This document shows, piece after piece, positions 17,401 through 25,206 of a stretch of DNA of 28,529 nt. The stretch spans positions 1 to 28,529 of the forward strand of contig CAJTRV010000016.1 of the NCBI GenBank assembly GCA_910578855.1, in the 5' to 3' direction. The translations under genes were made by a program, and so were the position numbers. Position 1 is the first letter of the stretch, and each line of letters opens with the position of its first letter. The notes below the pieces were generated by a model. It was not told the origin of the DNA, did no database searches, and was given only the letters and a program-made list of their open reading frames with translations. The stretch is from an uncultured Bacilli bacterium. Lineage in GTDB: Bacteria; Bacillota_I; Bacilli_A; RF39; UBA660.

Positions 17401-18527
17401 TCATTAATAGCGTTGTTGGTATCATTCTCTTTTTCTAAATAAGTTCCTAATTTTTCTTTTCCTAAGATTAATTTTTGATCAGTTGAAGCCATGGTTATTT
17501 TTAATTGCTCCAACTTTTCTACTTTATCAATCAGATCAGAGGCATTTAGTTGTGCCTTTTGAAGTTTTGCATTCTCAAATTCTTCGGCAGCTTCATTTAA
17601 TTGGTGTTCATACATTTGAATCTTATGTTCTTCTTCATGAAGTTGTTTTTGCGTCTCACAGATTGTTTGCGCTAGGTCTTCACTCGCCTGATGTGCTTCT
17701 AAATAATATGTTGCTTTATGATATAACAATGTTTCATTATAATTTTGATATGTTTTTATATAATGAGATAAACTTTTCGCATGGTGTTGCAATAACTCAA
17801 CTTGTTCTTTGGTTTTATTCATTTCTTCAATGGCTTCTGATAATGGTTTTAAATCTTCTACCAATAGTGGTTGTAACACACTATTTAGTATCTGCATCAA
17901 AGTTGTTGGTTTATACCCATTTGATAATTTGGGACTTCGCAACTGAAGAATTAAATTAATAAATTCATCATAAGAATCTAAACTTGAAAAGCCAAATAAC
18001 AGACGATTTACCATCATCTTATAATCTTTTTGTTTCTCGACAAATTCATTCTCCACACCAAGCCGTGATTTTAACTCTAACTTCGAAAACGGAATCTTTT
18101 CCGCCCGATTTTTATATAACAAGAAATCCTTACCAATTCGGCGTCCATCCTTGAGGGCAAATCCCCAAAAATCGGTGGTCCTTCCTTTTTTAGCTCTTAA
18201 ACCTATACCGATAGTAAGATACTGATCTGTTTTCTCGTTATAAGTTTCCATATATAGGTAACCTGTATTCTCATCTTTTTGGGTACTATCAGCAGGACCA
18301 ATCAAATAATCTTCTATTTTTTTATCACGGGAACCAAAAGGATCTAACCGGATAGGCGCCTTATTTCCATCTAAAATCAGTGGAAAAAACGACTGCATTG
18401 TCACTGACTTCCCAGAACCATTTCCACCACGTAATAATAATTTACCATCGAAAAATTCATATTCTTCTTCATCATAATACCAAAAATTTAAAAGACCAAT
18501 TCTCTTAACCTGTATGTACTGTTTCAT
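14433..18527 (-). CDS. jetC: Wadjet SMC-like ATPase JetC
   Basis: JetC is the SMC-type motor of Wadjet, which extrudes DNA loops and detects small circular DNA. The 1364-residue protein has the SMC layout: head with Walker A GGNGSGKS at 34-41, long heptad-rich coiled coil from about 260 to 1080 broken by a middle region near 680-760, then the C-terminal head with signature SGGEK at 1254-1258 and Walker B RIVALDEAFAG (Asp1288-Glu1289). ATG 18527 (MKQYIQVKRIG) is preferred: GGGGG lies 8 bases upstream, while longer starts to 18584 lack a site. It overlaps the jetB end by 23 bases. COG4913-like, larger than bacterial Smc heads alone would need. Looks intact. Confidence 0.93.
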   Translation of the reverse strand: MKQYIQVKRIGLLNFWYYDEEEYEFFDGKLLLRGGNGSGKSVTMQSFFPLILDGNKAPIRLDPFGSRDKKIEDYLIGPADSTQKDENTGYLYMETYNEKTDQYLTIGIGLRAKKGRTTDFWGFALKDGRRIGKDFLLYKNRAEKIPFSKLELKSRLGVENEFVEKQKDYKMMVNRLLFGFSSLDSYDEFINLILQLRSPKLSNGYKPTTLMQILNSVLQPLLVEDLKPLSEAIEEMNKTKEQVELLQHHAKSLSHYIKTYQNYNETLLYHKATYYLEAHQASEDLAQTICETQKQLHEEEHKIQMYEHQLNEAAEEFENAKLQKAQLNASDLIDKVEKLEQLKITMASTDQKLILGKEKLGTYLEKENDTNNAINDLQNQLYQVETEIDQVIVEIQTLCDDIYFTELSIALTALSEDKSAQISLSLLQESLKKHKRKIVEVKETLEKLDGIENKINDQLQSHEQLKRDYQKTEKEIVNLERDIQDAISDVKDTFTEIHHHNKILKLKDEDIRTIFHFLNHYSRENYIKANQTYMEIAGEIKSSLFENKVQLEHKLKLEQSEISALMQERKNLEDQQEIELVTNHDENLKTVLAEHQIRYEKFYKTIAFHDEISDDVRNAIEASLLQSHLLEANIISETDRALVRKLQSPGLFLFKTTKKEPNLTKYLKPQLGEQTGFCEDDIRAILESIGIDRTTHQIAIDEDGYQMDFVEGKIDSQYQSKYIGILTRQMERKKAILALEQELSEHHDKLAHIQGSIAENEQRLNILEQEKHNFPKGDLLEGLDAKRHKFEKDLEYINERQFQIEEQIESLTKEKETLVQTIDSMKEDLDIPLNLYKYQEVVKAIDKVEQHLRVLEQQYHSYLMKQEILQTKMNSLEELTETVSYLQTDVFEKEKTLKSMKIEYATIEALLKDNNYQELKETLHRLEQLLNTIPQKREKLIAKKVQAEDQYKHYVRKLEEDKTTQVKKQIYLRTYEYLLKQECDLHYVYETVDPDLYKQATIICKELREKAKNTVTGVLRLYYEAYNKYRLELNDYNLNDIGLSETDDIVTVLVKKHPEYEDEIRRIIEENTRRDITAIYEGRKMNLLRLNENLENAVLETRDIISEQDRHLFEDILLNTVGEKIRKRIEDSEAWVKKINTIMGKMQKDSPLSFHLAWKSKTSDGDQEIDTREIVRILKIDPTIATEQDINKLINHFRARIKKAETLNEDKYISYYDIIFDVLDYRNWFYFQMYYTQGNHERKELTDKVFSRFSGGEKAKTMYIPMFASVYSKLLSANEDALRIVALDEAFAGVDYPNIRELLGIMNSLELDFIMTSQVLWGDYDTVKALSICELLADKISETVAVRRYKWNGNVKILLGEHYE

Positions 18528-19710
18528 TATCATTTCCCCCAAACATATTAATTTGCTCACCGTATGGTTCTTCCTTTTTTTCATTGATTGTTCCTACCAA
18601 ACGACCAATCATCGGATATAATCGGTATCCATGCTCACACACTTCGATAAATCCATATTGTTCCATATAAGAAAGTACTTCCCGGCAAAATTTTTCAAGT
18701 GGTAGCTTTTGGTGTAATTTACTTAGACAAAATTGCTTTTCATCTTTCAATTCTTTTAGTAAGCGTTCCATATATGTCTTATTAACAGTCGCAATCTCAT
18801 TGTCATCTAGACGAATAGTTCCTGCCGCAATTTCATTTTGCAACTTATAATTGACCATTAATACGACATCACTAATCGTTTTATTGTTCGGAAAATACTG
18901 CTTTTGATTAACATTTGGATAAAATATGATACTCATATTTTTGGTAACTTCTAACTCAGCATCGGTATATTGCTCAAAATCTTGTTTCATCTTATAACGT
19001 TGCTTTTTGATATAGTCGATATCACTTTCCAACAAGTCGACATGATAAACAGCTGGTGTATACATCAAAGACCGATAAATACGGTAACGACGAATCTCAC
19101 CCTTATCAATATTCTGGTCCATCCATTCATCCTCTTCAAAGTCAGCAACCGTCTGATATTTAAAAATATCATTTTTTAAGATACGAACAAGATAATTAGA
19201 AATTCCCGTTGTTTGATACAAACCATCTGCTTGAGCATTCTCAATAAAGCTTATTTTTTCCTCTTCACAAACTTTAATTACCGATATCGCTGTCAAATAG
19301 CGAATTACCTTGACTAAGCATTTACGATGTTGAGTCAGATCCCAGTTGGGCATATGATCTAATTCCAAACTAAGGGCTGTTGTCTTAATAAAATCAGCAA
19401 CCCATGATAAAACGAACTGTTCTCCGGCTGGTTTATCTTCTAAATAGAGTAAGACAAGCATTAATAAAACATATTCTAAGGGATCTTCAAAGTTGTCAAT
19501 TCCCATATAATTTTTCGCCATAATAGGAACTTTCTCTAATTTAATAAAACGCGGATGAACAATCAACTTACTTCCGAGTTGTTCCGTAATAAACGGTTTT
19601 ATTGTATGTAATTGATGCTTAATCGCATAGTATTGCTCAACATCATTCTCTTTTACAATCCAAGTGTTGTGGAGTAAAAAAGCGAGCTCTTTTTTCCCAA
19701 CTTCATTCAT
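18505..19710 (-). CDS. jetB: Wadjet subunit JetB (KITE-like)
   Basis: The 401-residue protein lies between jetA and jetC, where Wadjet operons encode JetB, the winged-helix KITE-like subunit that bridges the kleisin JetA. It starts MNEVGKKELAFLLHNTWIV, continues with a helical first half (DPLEYVLLMLVLLYLEDKPA), and has a C-terminal winged-helix-like part (KFCREVLSYMEQYGFIEVCE, then YRLYPMIGRLV). It is longer than type I JetB (DUF4194) and more like the Bacillota type with DUF6063, though I cannot run a domain search. ATG 19710 is chosen because AAGGTGAT sits before it and it overlaps the jetA stop as ATGAATGA. Assignment rests mostly on position. Confidence 0.82.
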   Translation of the reverse strand: MNEVGKKELAFLLHNTWIVKENDVEQYYAIKHQLHTIKPFITEQLGSKLIVHPRFIKLEKVPIMAKNYMGIDNFEDPLEYVLLMLVLLYLEDKPAGEQFVLSWVADFIKTTALSLELDHMPNWDLTQHRKCLVKVIRYLTAISVIKVCEEEKISFIENAQADGLYQTTGISNYLVRILKNDIFKYQTVADFEEDEWMDQNIDKGEIRRYRIYRSLMYTPAVYHVDLLESDIDYIKKQRYKMKQDFEQYTDAELEVTKNMSIIFYPNVNQKQYFPNNKTISDVVLMVNYKLQNEIAAGTIRLDDNEIATVNKTYMERLLKELKDEKQFCLSKLHQKLPLEKFCREVLSYMEQYGFIEVCEHGYRLYPMIGRLVGTINEKKEEPYGEQINMFGGNDNETVHTG

Positions 19711-21184
19711 GTTTATCACCTTCAAAATCAATGCGCATACTGTTCATTTCAAATGTTCCGTCCTCGGAATAAATAATGCACTTACTATCATCATCATAAG
19801 GAACAACTTGGTAATGATATCCAAATTCACTTTCCTGGGTTGCCCCTTCTTTAGAAATCAGATTTAGTAAATATCCTCGCTCAAGAGCAGTCAAATGTAC
19901 TTCACCCTTTAAGTCAATGGTCATATCAGTTAATAACCCCTTTAATATTTGCTTATTTTGTTCCTGTTCACGTTTCTTTTTTGTGATCAATTTTTCCTTT
20001 TGAAGCGATTTATCTTTAATTGGCAGTGCATATACCTTTTCTTTTTTACTGTGATTACGTATCTCTAGTGGTATTTCAATTGGTGGAATATCATAGGTTG
20101 CTACCATAGAGTCGGTGGTTAGATTAGAATAACCATTGAAGTGTTTCACCTCGCCAATCCCAAAGATAACCGCGGATAAACAATGTGCATCTTGGATTGT
20201 CCTTTGCTTGTCAAATAATTTACAGATATGTTTATATTCTTCTTTCCGACTCGTCATATTTCCCCGAAGTTCAATCAAAGAAGAAGCATATTTCGTTACT
20301 TTAACAATAATATTACTAGTTGCCCGAATTAAGCGTTCTCCTTCACTATCCACGTCATGATCCCGAATAAACCAATGGTAAATATTATTCCACTTTCCAT
20401 AATTCACTTCTCTTAGATGATCAAAATCAAAATTTACTCGCATATTGGGAATCTTCTTTTGATGAGATATAAGCACATTCATCAAATATTCGACATCATT
20501 CGCACTAAACTTCAATAAACTTTTACGAATCAATGGTAAATTTCGTTGATAACTTTGAATAAAGTTTTTTAAATAGCGAATAAATTCCCGTTTATAATTT
20601 AAAAACAATATTCCCTGTAATAACTCTTCCGTTTTGGCTTCATTAAACTTTTTTAAAAAAGCTTTATAGTTTTGATTCATTGTCGTAAAATCATTATTTA
20701 AATCATGCCATAATTCATTTAAATCAGTCTCTTGCATGTCACGGAATGCTTCTAATTGTTCTAATTTATCCTTGAGACGATCAAATATCTTTGGTTCAAG
20801 TGATGAAGTTTTAACTTCTAAATTTTCTAACTCAATTGTAAGCCGCTCGATTTCAACCCCATAGTCGGTTAATTGATAACGATAACGTCGATTTTTAAAT
20901 TCCTTCAAAGTTTGGGCATCACTCGTATCCTGCATAATCGTGAGACTTTCCCACCCTACTAAGGTTTCTAAATCTCGTTCACATTCCGCTAAGGTATACT
21001 CTGGTGATGGAATATAACTACGAATTGCTTCATAAACTTCCTCTTTATAAAGCCAATATTTGGTCTTTTCATATTCATAATAAAAATGCCGAAGTATTGG
21101 TCGGTAACGATACGAATTTTCTTGGGCTAAATATTTGGCTTCGGAAATTTGTTTTACTACTTTTTCATTTATCTTATTATTCAT
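19703..21184 (-). CDS. jetA: Wadjet kleisin subunit JetA
   Basis: First gene of the four-gene Wadjet operon. The 493-residue protein begins MNNKINEKVVKQISEAKYLA, and its N-terminal region looks like the winged helix of JetA/MukF-type kleisins (YRPILRHFYYEYEKTKYWLY, then LETLVGWESL). A long helical middle follows (about residues 110-330), and the C-terminal part has IPLEIRNHSKKEKVYALPIK and a final wing-like segment. It fits the DUF5716 JetA family of type III-like Wadjet systems better than DUF3375, but this is by pattern only. ATG 21184 has an AGGTGG site 5 bases upstream and an excellent promoter at 21208-21236. Confidence 0.85.
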   Translation of the reverse strand: MNNKINEKVVKQISEAKYLAQENSYRYRPILRHFYYEYEKTKYWLYKEEVYEAIRSYIPSPEYTLAECERDLETLVGWESLTIMQDTSDAQTLKEFKNRRYRYQLTDYGVEIERLTIELENLEVKTSSLEPKIFDRLKDKLEQLEAFRDMQETDLNELWHDLNNDFTTMNQNYKAFLKKFNEAKTEELLQGILFLNYKREFIRYLKNFIQSYQRNLPLIRKSLLKFSANDVEYLMNVLISHQKKIPNMRVNFDFDHLREVNYGKWNNIYHWFIRDHDVDSEGERLIRATSNIIVKVTKYASSLIELRGNMTSRKEEYKHICKLFDKQRTIQDAHCLSAVIFGIGEVKHFNGYSNLTTDSMVATYDIPPIEIPLEIRNHSKKEKVYALPIKDKSLQKEKLITKKKREQEQNKQILKGLLTDMTIDLKGEVHLTALERGYLLNLISKEGATQESEFGYHYQVVPYDDDSKCIIYSEDGTFEMNSMRIDFEGDKHE

Positions 21185-21207
21185 AAAACCACCTGTTATT
21201 TATGCTT

Positions 21208-21236
21208 ATAGTACCATATATTGGAAATTGTGTAAA
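21208..21236 (-). promoter_or_regulatory. Promoter of the jetABCD operon
   Basis: On the minus strand TTTACA (21236-21231) and TACTAT (21213-21208) are exactly 17 bases apart, with TGG before the -10. Upstream lies an imperfect palindrome (GAATC-GATAT-GGTTC, near 21265) that could be an operator; this is speculative. Confidence 0.6.
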
Positions 21237-21383
21237 GAATATTTCCCCCTTTATAGAACCATATCGATTCTTTATATGATTATAATAAAATTTAGATCTC
21301 GTAACCTCGACAATACTACGCTAATTTATTAGAATGATTGCAAAAAGATAATTTTGAGGCCAAGAAATCACTACTAGAACAAC

Positions 21384-21418
21384 AAAAATGATGGAATTAC
21401 TTTAAATCCATCATTTTT
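21384..21418. terminator. Bidirectional terminator after ileS
   Basis: A perfect 8-bp stem (ATGATGGA 21388-21395 with TCCATCAT 21407-21414) is flanked by five A on the left and five T on the right. It can therefore terminate either strand. It ends the ileS operon just upstream of the jet promoter. Confidence 0.8.
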
Positions 21419-21424
21419 ATTAAA

Positions 21425-24400
21425 TTAAATCCGTTCAACATCAAGACGAACTTCATGACCATTTAAATCATATGTTTCATTCAATCCTGATCTTTCCGTA
21501 AGAGTAGTTGCTAAAGTCTCTTGTTTAACAAACGCTTGAAACTCCATGAGAGCTTTTTTAAATTCTTCATCACCATCATAATATAAAACAATCCGATCGG
21601 CGACATCAAAATCTTTTGTTTTTCGTAAATTTTGAACTTTTGAAATGAGTTCACGAGCGATTCCCTCATTAATAAGTGAAGGCGTTAGTTCAGTATCTAA
21701 GATAATAAATTGATTATTCATCATTTGGGCATTGAATCCCTCTTTGGCAACGATACGAATTACCACCATATCATTCGAAATCGGATAATCATTCCCAGCA
21801 ACTGAAAGATCAATTCTATCACCATTCTGTAATGCCATAATTTCAGAAACCGATAATTCCTGTAATGCTTGCGCATATGCTTTGATATTGGCTCCAAAAA
21901 TTGGTCCGGCTACTTTATAATTAGGTAATACCGTAAAATTCATGAAATCACTTAAATTTTCTTCATAAACAACTTCTTTGACATTCAATTCTTCTAAAAT
22001 TAAAGCAGTCAAATCACCAATGATATCTGCATTTCGGCCATCCAATATTACCTTCTGAATTGGTTGTCTTACTTTAATCTTCGCTTCTTCCCTGGCATTC
22101 CGTCCTAAACTAATCAAATCTCTTACCAAATCCATTTTTTCTTCAATCTTTGGTTGAATGAATGCTAAATTAGCCTTTGGAAAATCTGCTAAATGAACAG
22201 ATGACTCCCCAGTTAAATTTTGATAAATTTCTTCTGATATAAATGGAACGATTGGTGCAATGATTTTACATAAACCAACCAATACTTCATAGGTTGTTTT
22301 ATAAACCGCTTTTTTATCATCCGTCAATTCACTTCCCCAGAAACGGCGACGATTTCGTCTAATATACCAGTTCGATAAATCTTCGTTTACAAAATTCGTA
22401 ATCGTTCGAACAACCTTTGTTAAATCATATTCCTCATAATAACTAGTCACATCATGTAATAGTTGATGATATTTTGATAATAACCATTGATCAATTAAAG
22501 GTCGCACATCATAACTTATTTCAAATGTTCTAGGATCGATTTTATCGGTATTCGCATAGATAGCAAAGAAGTTATAGGTATTTTTTAACGTATTAAAGAA
22601 TTTAGAATAAACTTCTTTTAACCCTTCTTCATCAAATTTTAACGGGGTCCAAACAGGTGATACATATGGTAGGTACCAGCGAATGGTATCAGCTCCATAC
22701 TTCTTCATCGTTGTAAATGGTTCAACAATATTTCCTTTTGATTTACTCATCTTTTTTCCATGGGCATCTTGGATCAAATCGTTGACTAGGACATTTTTAT
22801 ATGGGGCACATCCTTTTAAAAATGTCGAAATTACCAACAAAGTATAAAACCATCCTCGTGTTTGATCGATTCCTTCGCTGATAAAATCAGCTGGGAATTG
22901 TTCTTCAAATAATTCTTGGTTTTCAAATGGATAATGATATTGCGCAAATGGCATCGATCCTGAATCAAACCAACAATCAATTACATCTGTTACACGGGTC
23001 ATTGTTTTTCCACAATCAGGACAAGTTAGATGAATATCGTCAACATACGGACGATGAAGTTCAATTGTCTCATCAATTTCTTCTACCGCTCGGTCGACCA
23101 ACTCTTTTCTAGAACCAATCATATCCCAGTGACCACAATCACATTGCCATAAAGGAAGTGGTGTTCCCCAGTATCGATTACGGCTAATCGCCCAATCATT
23201 TAAATTTTCTAACCAGTTTCCAAAACGTTTTTCACCTACATAACTAGGGTACCAATTTACTGTTTTATTAGCAGCAATGATCTTATCCTTGATCTTTGTT
23301 ACTTCTAAATAAAAGGATGGCTTTGAATAGTAAATAAGCGGAGTATTACAACGCCAACAATGAGGATAATTATGGTTTATCTTCTGTTTCTTAAATAACT
23401 TATCATTGGCTTTCAAATACTTGATCACTTCGATATCAGCATCAAATACGAGCATTCCTTTCCATGGACCTTCCATATAAGTTCCATCTTCACCAACAGG
23501 ATTTAAATATGGTAGTTTATATTTTTTTCCAACCTTGGCATCATCTTCACCAAAAGCAGGTGCCAAATGAACAATTCCCGTTCCATCTTCCATCGTAACA
23601 TAAGTGTCACAAGTAACATAAAACGCTTTCTTATCAACCGATAATTCCGGAATTAATTGCTCATATTCCATGTACTCTAAGTCTTTCCCATGATACGTTT
23701 CTAAAATTTCAACATCCTCACCTAAAACTGTACTTACAAGAGCCCGTGCTAAAATAAAATGATATCCCATCGATGCTACTTTAACATATTCTTCATCAGG
23801 ATTCACACATAAAGCGACATTGGCAATTAACGTCCATGGTGTCGTCGTCCAAACTAAGAAATAACAATCTTCCCCTTTTTTCTTCATCGGAACAATCACA
23901 CTATTGGTACTAATTTCCTTATATCCTTGAGCAACTTCATGGCTAGCAAGTCCAGTACCACAACGTGGACAATATGGTAAAATTTTAGAACCTTCATAAA
24001 ACATACCAGCATCAAAAAATTTCTTTAAGATCCACCATTCAGTCTCAATATAATCATTATCATAAGTGACATATGGATTCTTTAAATCAATAAATTGCCC
24101 CATTTGTTTCGTTAAATCAGAGAACGATTTCTCGTTTTTCCAAACACTTTCCCGACACTTCTTATTAAAGGCTTCAATTCCATAATTTTCAATCTCGGTT
24201 TTAGAAGAAAATCCAAGTTCTTTTTCAACTTGCAATTCAACTGGTAGGCCATGGGTATCCCATCCAACCTTACGAATTACTTTCCTTCCTTGCATCGTTT
24301 GATACTTACAAAAGGTATCCTTTAAAAATTTAGCTAACATATGGTGTAAACCCGGATGACCATTCGCTGTCGCGGGACCATCGAAAAAGACAAATGGTTC

Positions 24401-24517
24401 CGCATCTTTACGATGCATAATGGTTTGCTTTAAAATATCCACTTTCTCCCATTGTTTTAAAATATCCTGTTCAACTTCTTGAACTGGTTTCTTACTTAAT
24501 TCTTGAAATGTTTTCAT
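21425..24517 (-). CDS. ileS: Isoleucyl-tRNA synthetase, type 2, with swapped GxHH signature
   Basis: Charges tRNA-Ile with isoleucine. The 1030-residue length and sequence (WDTHGLPVELQVEKELG, CPRCGTGLASHEVAQGYKEI, VWTTTPWTLIANVALCV, GWFYTLLVISTFLKG) match the type 2, eukaryote-like IleRS rather than the roughly 920-residue type 1. The editing domain lies around 190-390, KMSKSKGNIVEP near residue 590, and the C-terminal anticodon-binding and extra domains follow. The first signature, normally HxGH, reads ANGHPGLHHM: residues 56-59 are GLHH (bases 24352-24341). Type 2 enzymes are naturally mupirocin-resistant. AAGGAGAG precedes ATG 24517. The gene lies 15 bases after a 147-residue gene, both behind a T-box leader, and ends at a bidirectional terminator. 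Confidence 0.97.
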   Translation of the reverse strand: MKTFQELSKKPVQEVEQDILKQWEKVDILKQTIMHRKDAEPFVFFDGPATANGHPGLHHMLAKFLKDTFCKYQTMQGRKVIRKVGWDTHGLPVELQVEKELGFSSKTEIENYGIEAFNKKCRESVWKNEKSFSDLTKQMGQFIDLKNPYVTYDNDYIETEWWILKKFFDAGMFYEGSKILPYCPRCGTGLASHEVAQGYKEISTNSVIVPMKKKGEDCYFLVWTTTPWTLIANVALCVNPDEEYVKVASMGYHFILARALVSTVLGEDVEILETYHGKDLEYMEYEQLIPELSVDKKAFYVTCDTYVTMEDGTGIVHLAPAFGEDDAKVGKKYKLPYLNPVGEDGTYMEGPWKGMLVFDADIEVIKYLKANDKLFKKQKINHNYPHCWRCNTPLIYYSKPSFYLEVTKIKDKIIAANKTVNWYPSYVGEKRFGNWLENLNDWAISRNRYWGTPLPLWQCDCGHWDMIGSRKELVDRAVEEIDETIELHRPYVDDIHLTCPDCGKTMTRVTDVIDCWFDSGSMPFAQYHYPFENQELFEEQFPADFISEGIDQTRGWFYTLLVISTFLKGCAPYKNVLVNDLIQDAHGKKMSKSKGNIVEPFTTMKKYGADTIRWYLPYVSPVWTPLKFDEEGLKEVYSKFFNTLKNTYNFFAIYANTDKIDPRTFEISYDVRPLIDQWLLSKYHQLLHDVTSYYEEYDLTKVVRTITNFVNEDLSNWYIRRNRRRFWGSELTDDKKAVYKTTYEVLVGLCKIIAPIVPFISEEIYQNLTGESSVHLADFPKANLAFIQPKIEEKMDLVRDLISLGRNAREEAKIKVRQPIQKVILDGRNADIIGDLTALILEELNVKEVVYEENLSDFMNFTVLPNYKVAGPIFGANIKAYAQALQELSVSEIMALQNGDRIDLSVAGNDYPISNDMVVIRIVAKEGFNAQMMNNQFIILDTELTPSLINEGIARELISKVQNLRKTKDFDVADRIVLYYDGDEEFKKALMEFQAFVKQETLATTLTERSGLNETYDLNGHEVRLDVERI

Positions 24518-24532
24518 CCAATCTCTCCTTTT

Positions 24533-24976
24533 TTATTTTATTTTCCTCAATGTCATTATTGGCCCACGTTTACATTCAGTCAATTTATCAGAAAATGTTT
24601 TCAACAAAATGTAGTTTGCTTGCGTTCTCAAAATCTTTGCTTGAAACGACGTCTCAATTTTCCAGAGTAATTGTTTCCCTGCTAGATAATCATTAAAAAT
24701 CATGACGATAAAATCCATAATATGACAACCTGTATCATGATTACAATATACTTGATAACCATTATATTCTGGATTCATTTCAATCATGCCAACTACTTGA
24801 TCATGTTTAATTATAATGCTTGGTTCGATCAACAAATCAGTCCGCGTTGTTCCCTCAGTCACATAATAGAAATGAATGCGATTATTCTCAAGATAAATTC
24901 GATGACACTCTCGAATGGCCTTTGTATCTGCTTGAATTAACGGTTGATAAGAAAGTTTTTCACTTGTTTTATTCAT
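24533..24976 (-). CDS. Unknown 147-residue protein in T-box-ileS operon
   Basis: A soluble-looking protein with no clear motif. It runs QADTKAIRECHRIYLENNRI, then IIKHDQVVGMIEMNPEYNG, a strand-like segment YQVYCNHDTGCHIMDFIVMI, and a C-terminal YILLKTFSDKL. The order of a helix, a VVGMIEMNP strand and a later helix is faintly like GNAT acetyltransferases, but the acetyl-CoA loop (Q/RxxGxG/A) is absent, so I do not assign that function. GGAGGGGGAGAG precedes ATG 24976. It lies directly after the T-box terminator and 15 bases before ileS, so isoleucine-tRNA charging should control both genes. Confidence 0.7.
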   Translation of the reverse strand: MNKTSEKLSYQPLIQADTKAIRECHRIYLENNRIHFYYVTEGTTRTDLLIEPSIIIKHDQVVGMIEMNPEYNGYQVYCNHDTGCHIMDFIVMIFNDYLAGKQLLWKIETSFQAKILRTQANYILLKTFSDKLTECKRGPIMTLRKIK

Positions 24977-25002
24977 ATAATACTCTCCCCCCTCCTAAAA
25001 AC

Positions 25003-25200
25003 AAAAAAGCTCATCAATCATAAGGACGAGTTTCCCCGCGGTACCACCTTATTTCATAATGAGCTTACACACTTCATACTATAACGCGTTACCGGGCAAG
25101 TCTTCACTGCCACATCAAAAGTGATCTATATATAGTTTTTGTATTCGTTTCCATCTACCACGAACTTTCTATCACTCCAACTATATATCGTCTTTCTCAA
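25003..25200 (-). promoter_or_regulatory. T-box riboswitch controlling ileS operon
   Basis: The minus strand carries the hallmark T-box AAGGTGGTACCGCG (25050-25037) followed by CTCGTCCTT, which can form the antiterminator. The competing terminator pairs AAGCTCAT (25066-25059) with ATGAGCTT (25014-25007), then TTTTTT. The upstream part contains stem-I-like helices (ATATATAG with CTATATAT). A candidate isoleucine specifier ATC at 25125-25123 follows that helix, but I could not confirm the loop geometry. The leader begins within 10 bases of the divIVA stop. Uncharged tRNA-Ile should raise expression of the 147-residue gene and ileS. Confidence 0.93.
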
Positions 25201-25206
25201 CTGTAT

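Noticed and set aside
17483..17959. 158-codon plus-strand frame inside jetC
   Set aside because: A shadow of the coiled-coil coding sequence; no start site, and the opposite strand is strongly supported.
21338..21391. Plus-strand tail of 17 residues, LQKDNFEAKKSLLEQQK, ending just in the ileS terminator
   Set aside because: It looks like the end of a protein, but is too short, lacks a start, and a stop lies directly upstream; possible relic only.
24533..24976. Assigning the 147-residue protein as a GNAT acetyltransferase
   Set aside because: Overall strand order is only faintly similar and the acetyl-CoA binding loop is missing, so the function is left open.
25003..25200. Mistaking the leader hairpins for a CRISPR or simple terminator
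   Set aside because: The AAGGTGGTACCGCG core and competing terminator/antiterminator pairing identify a T-box. No repeated spacer pattern exists in the window.
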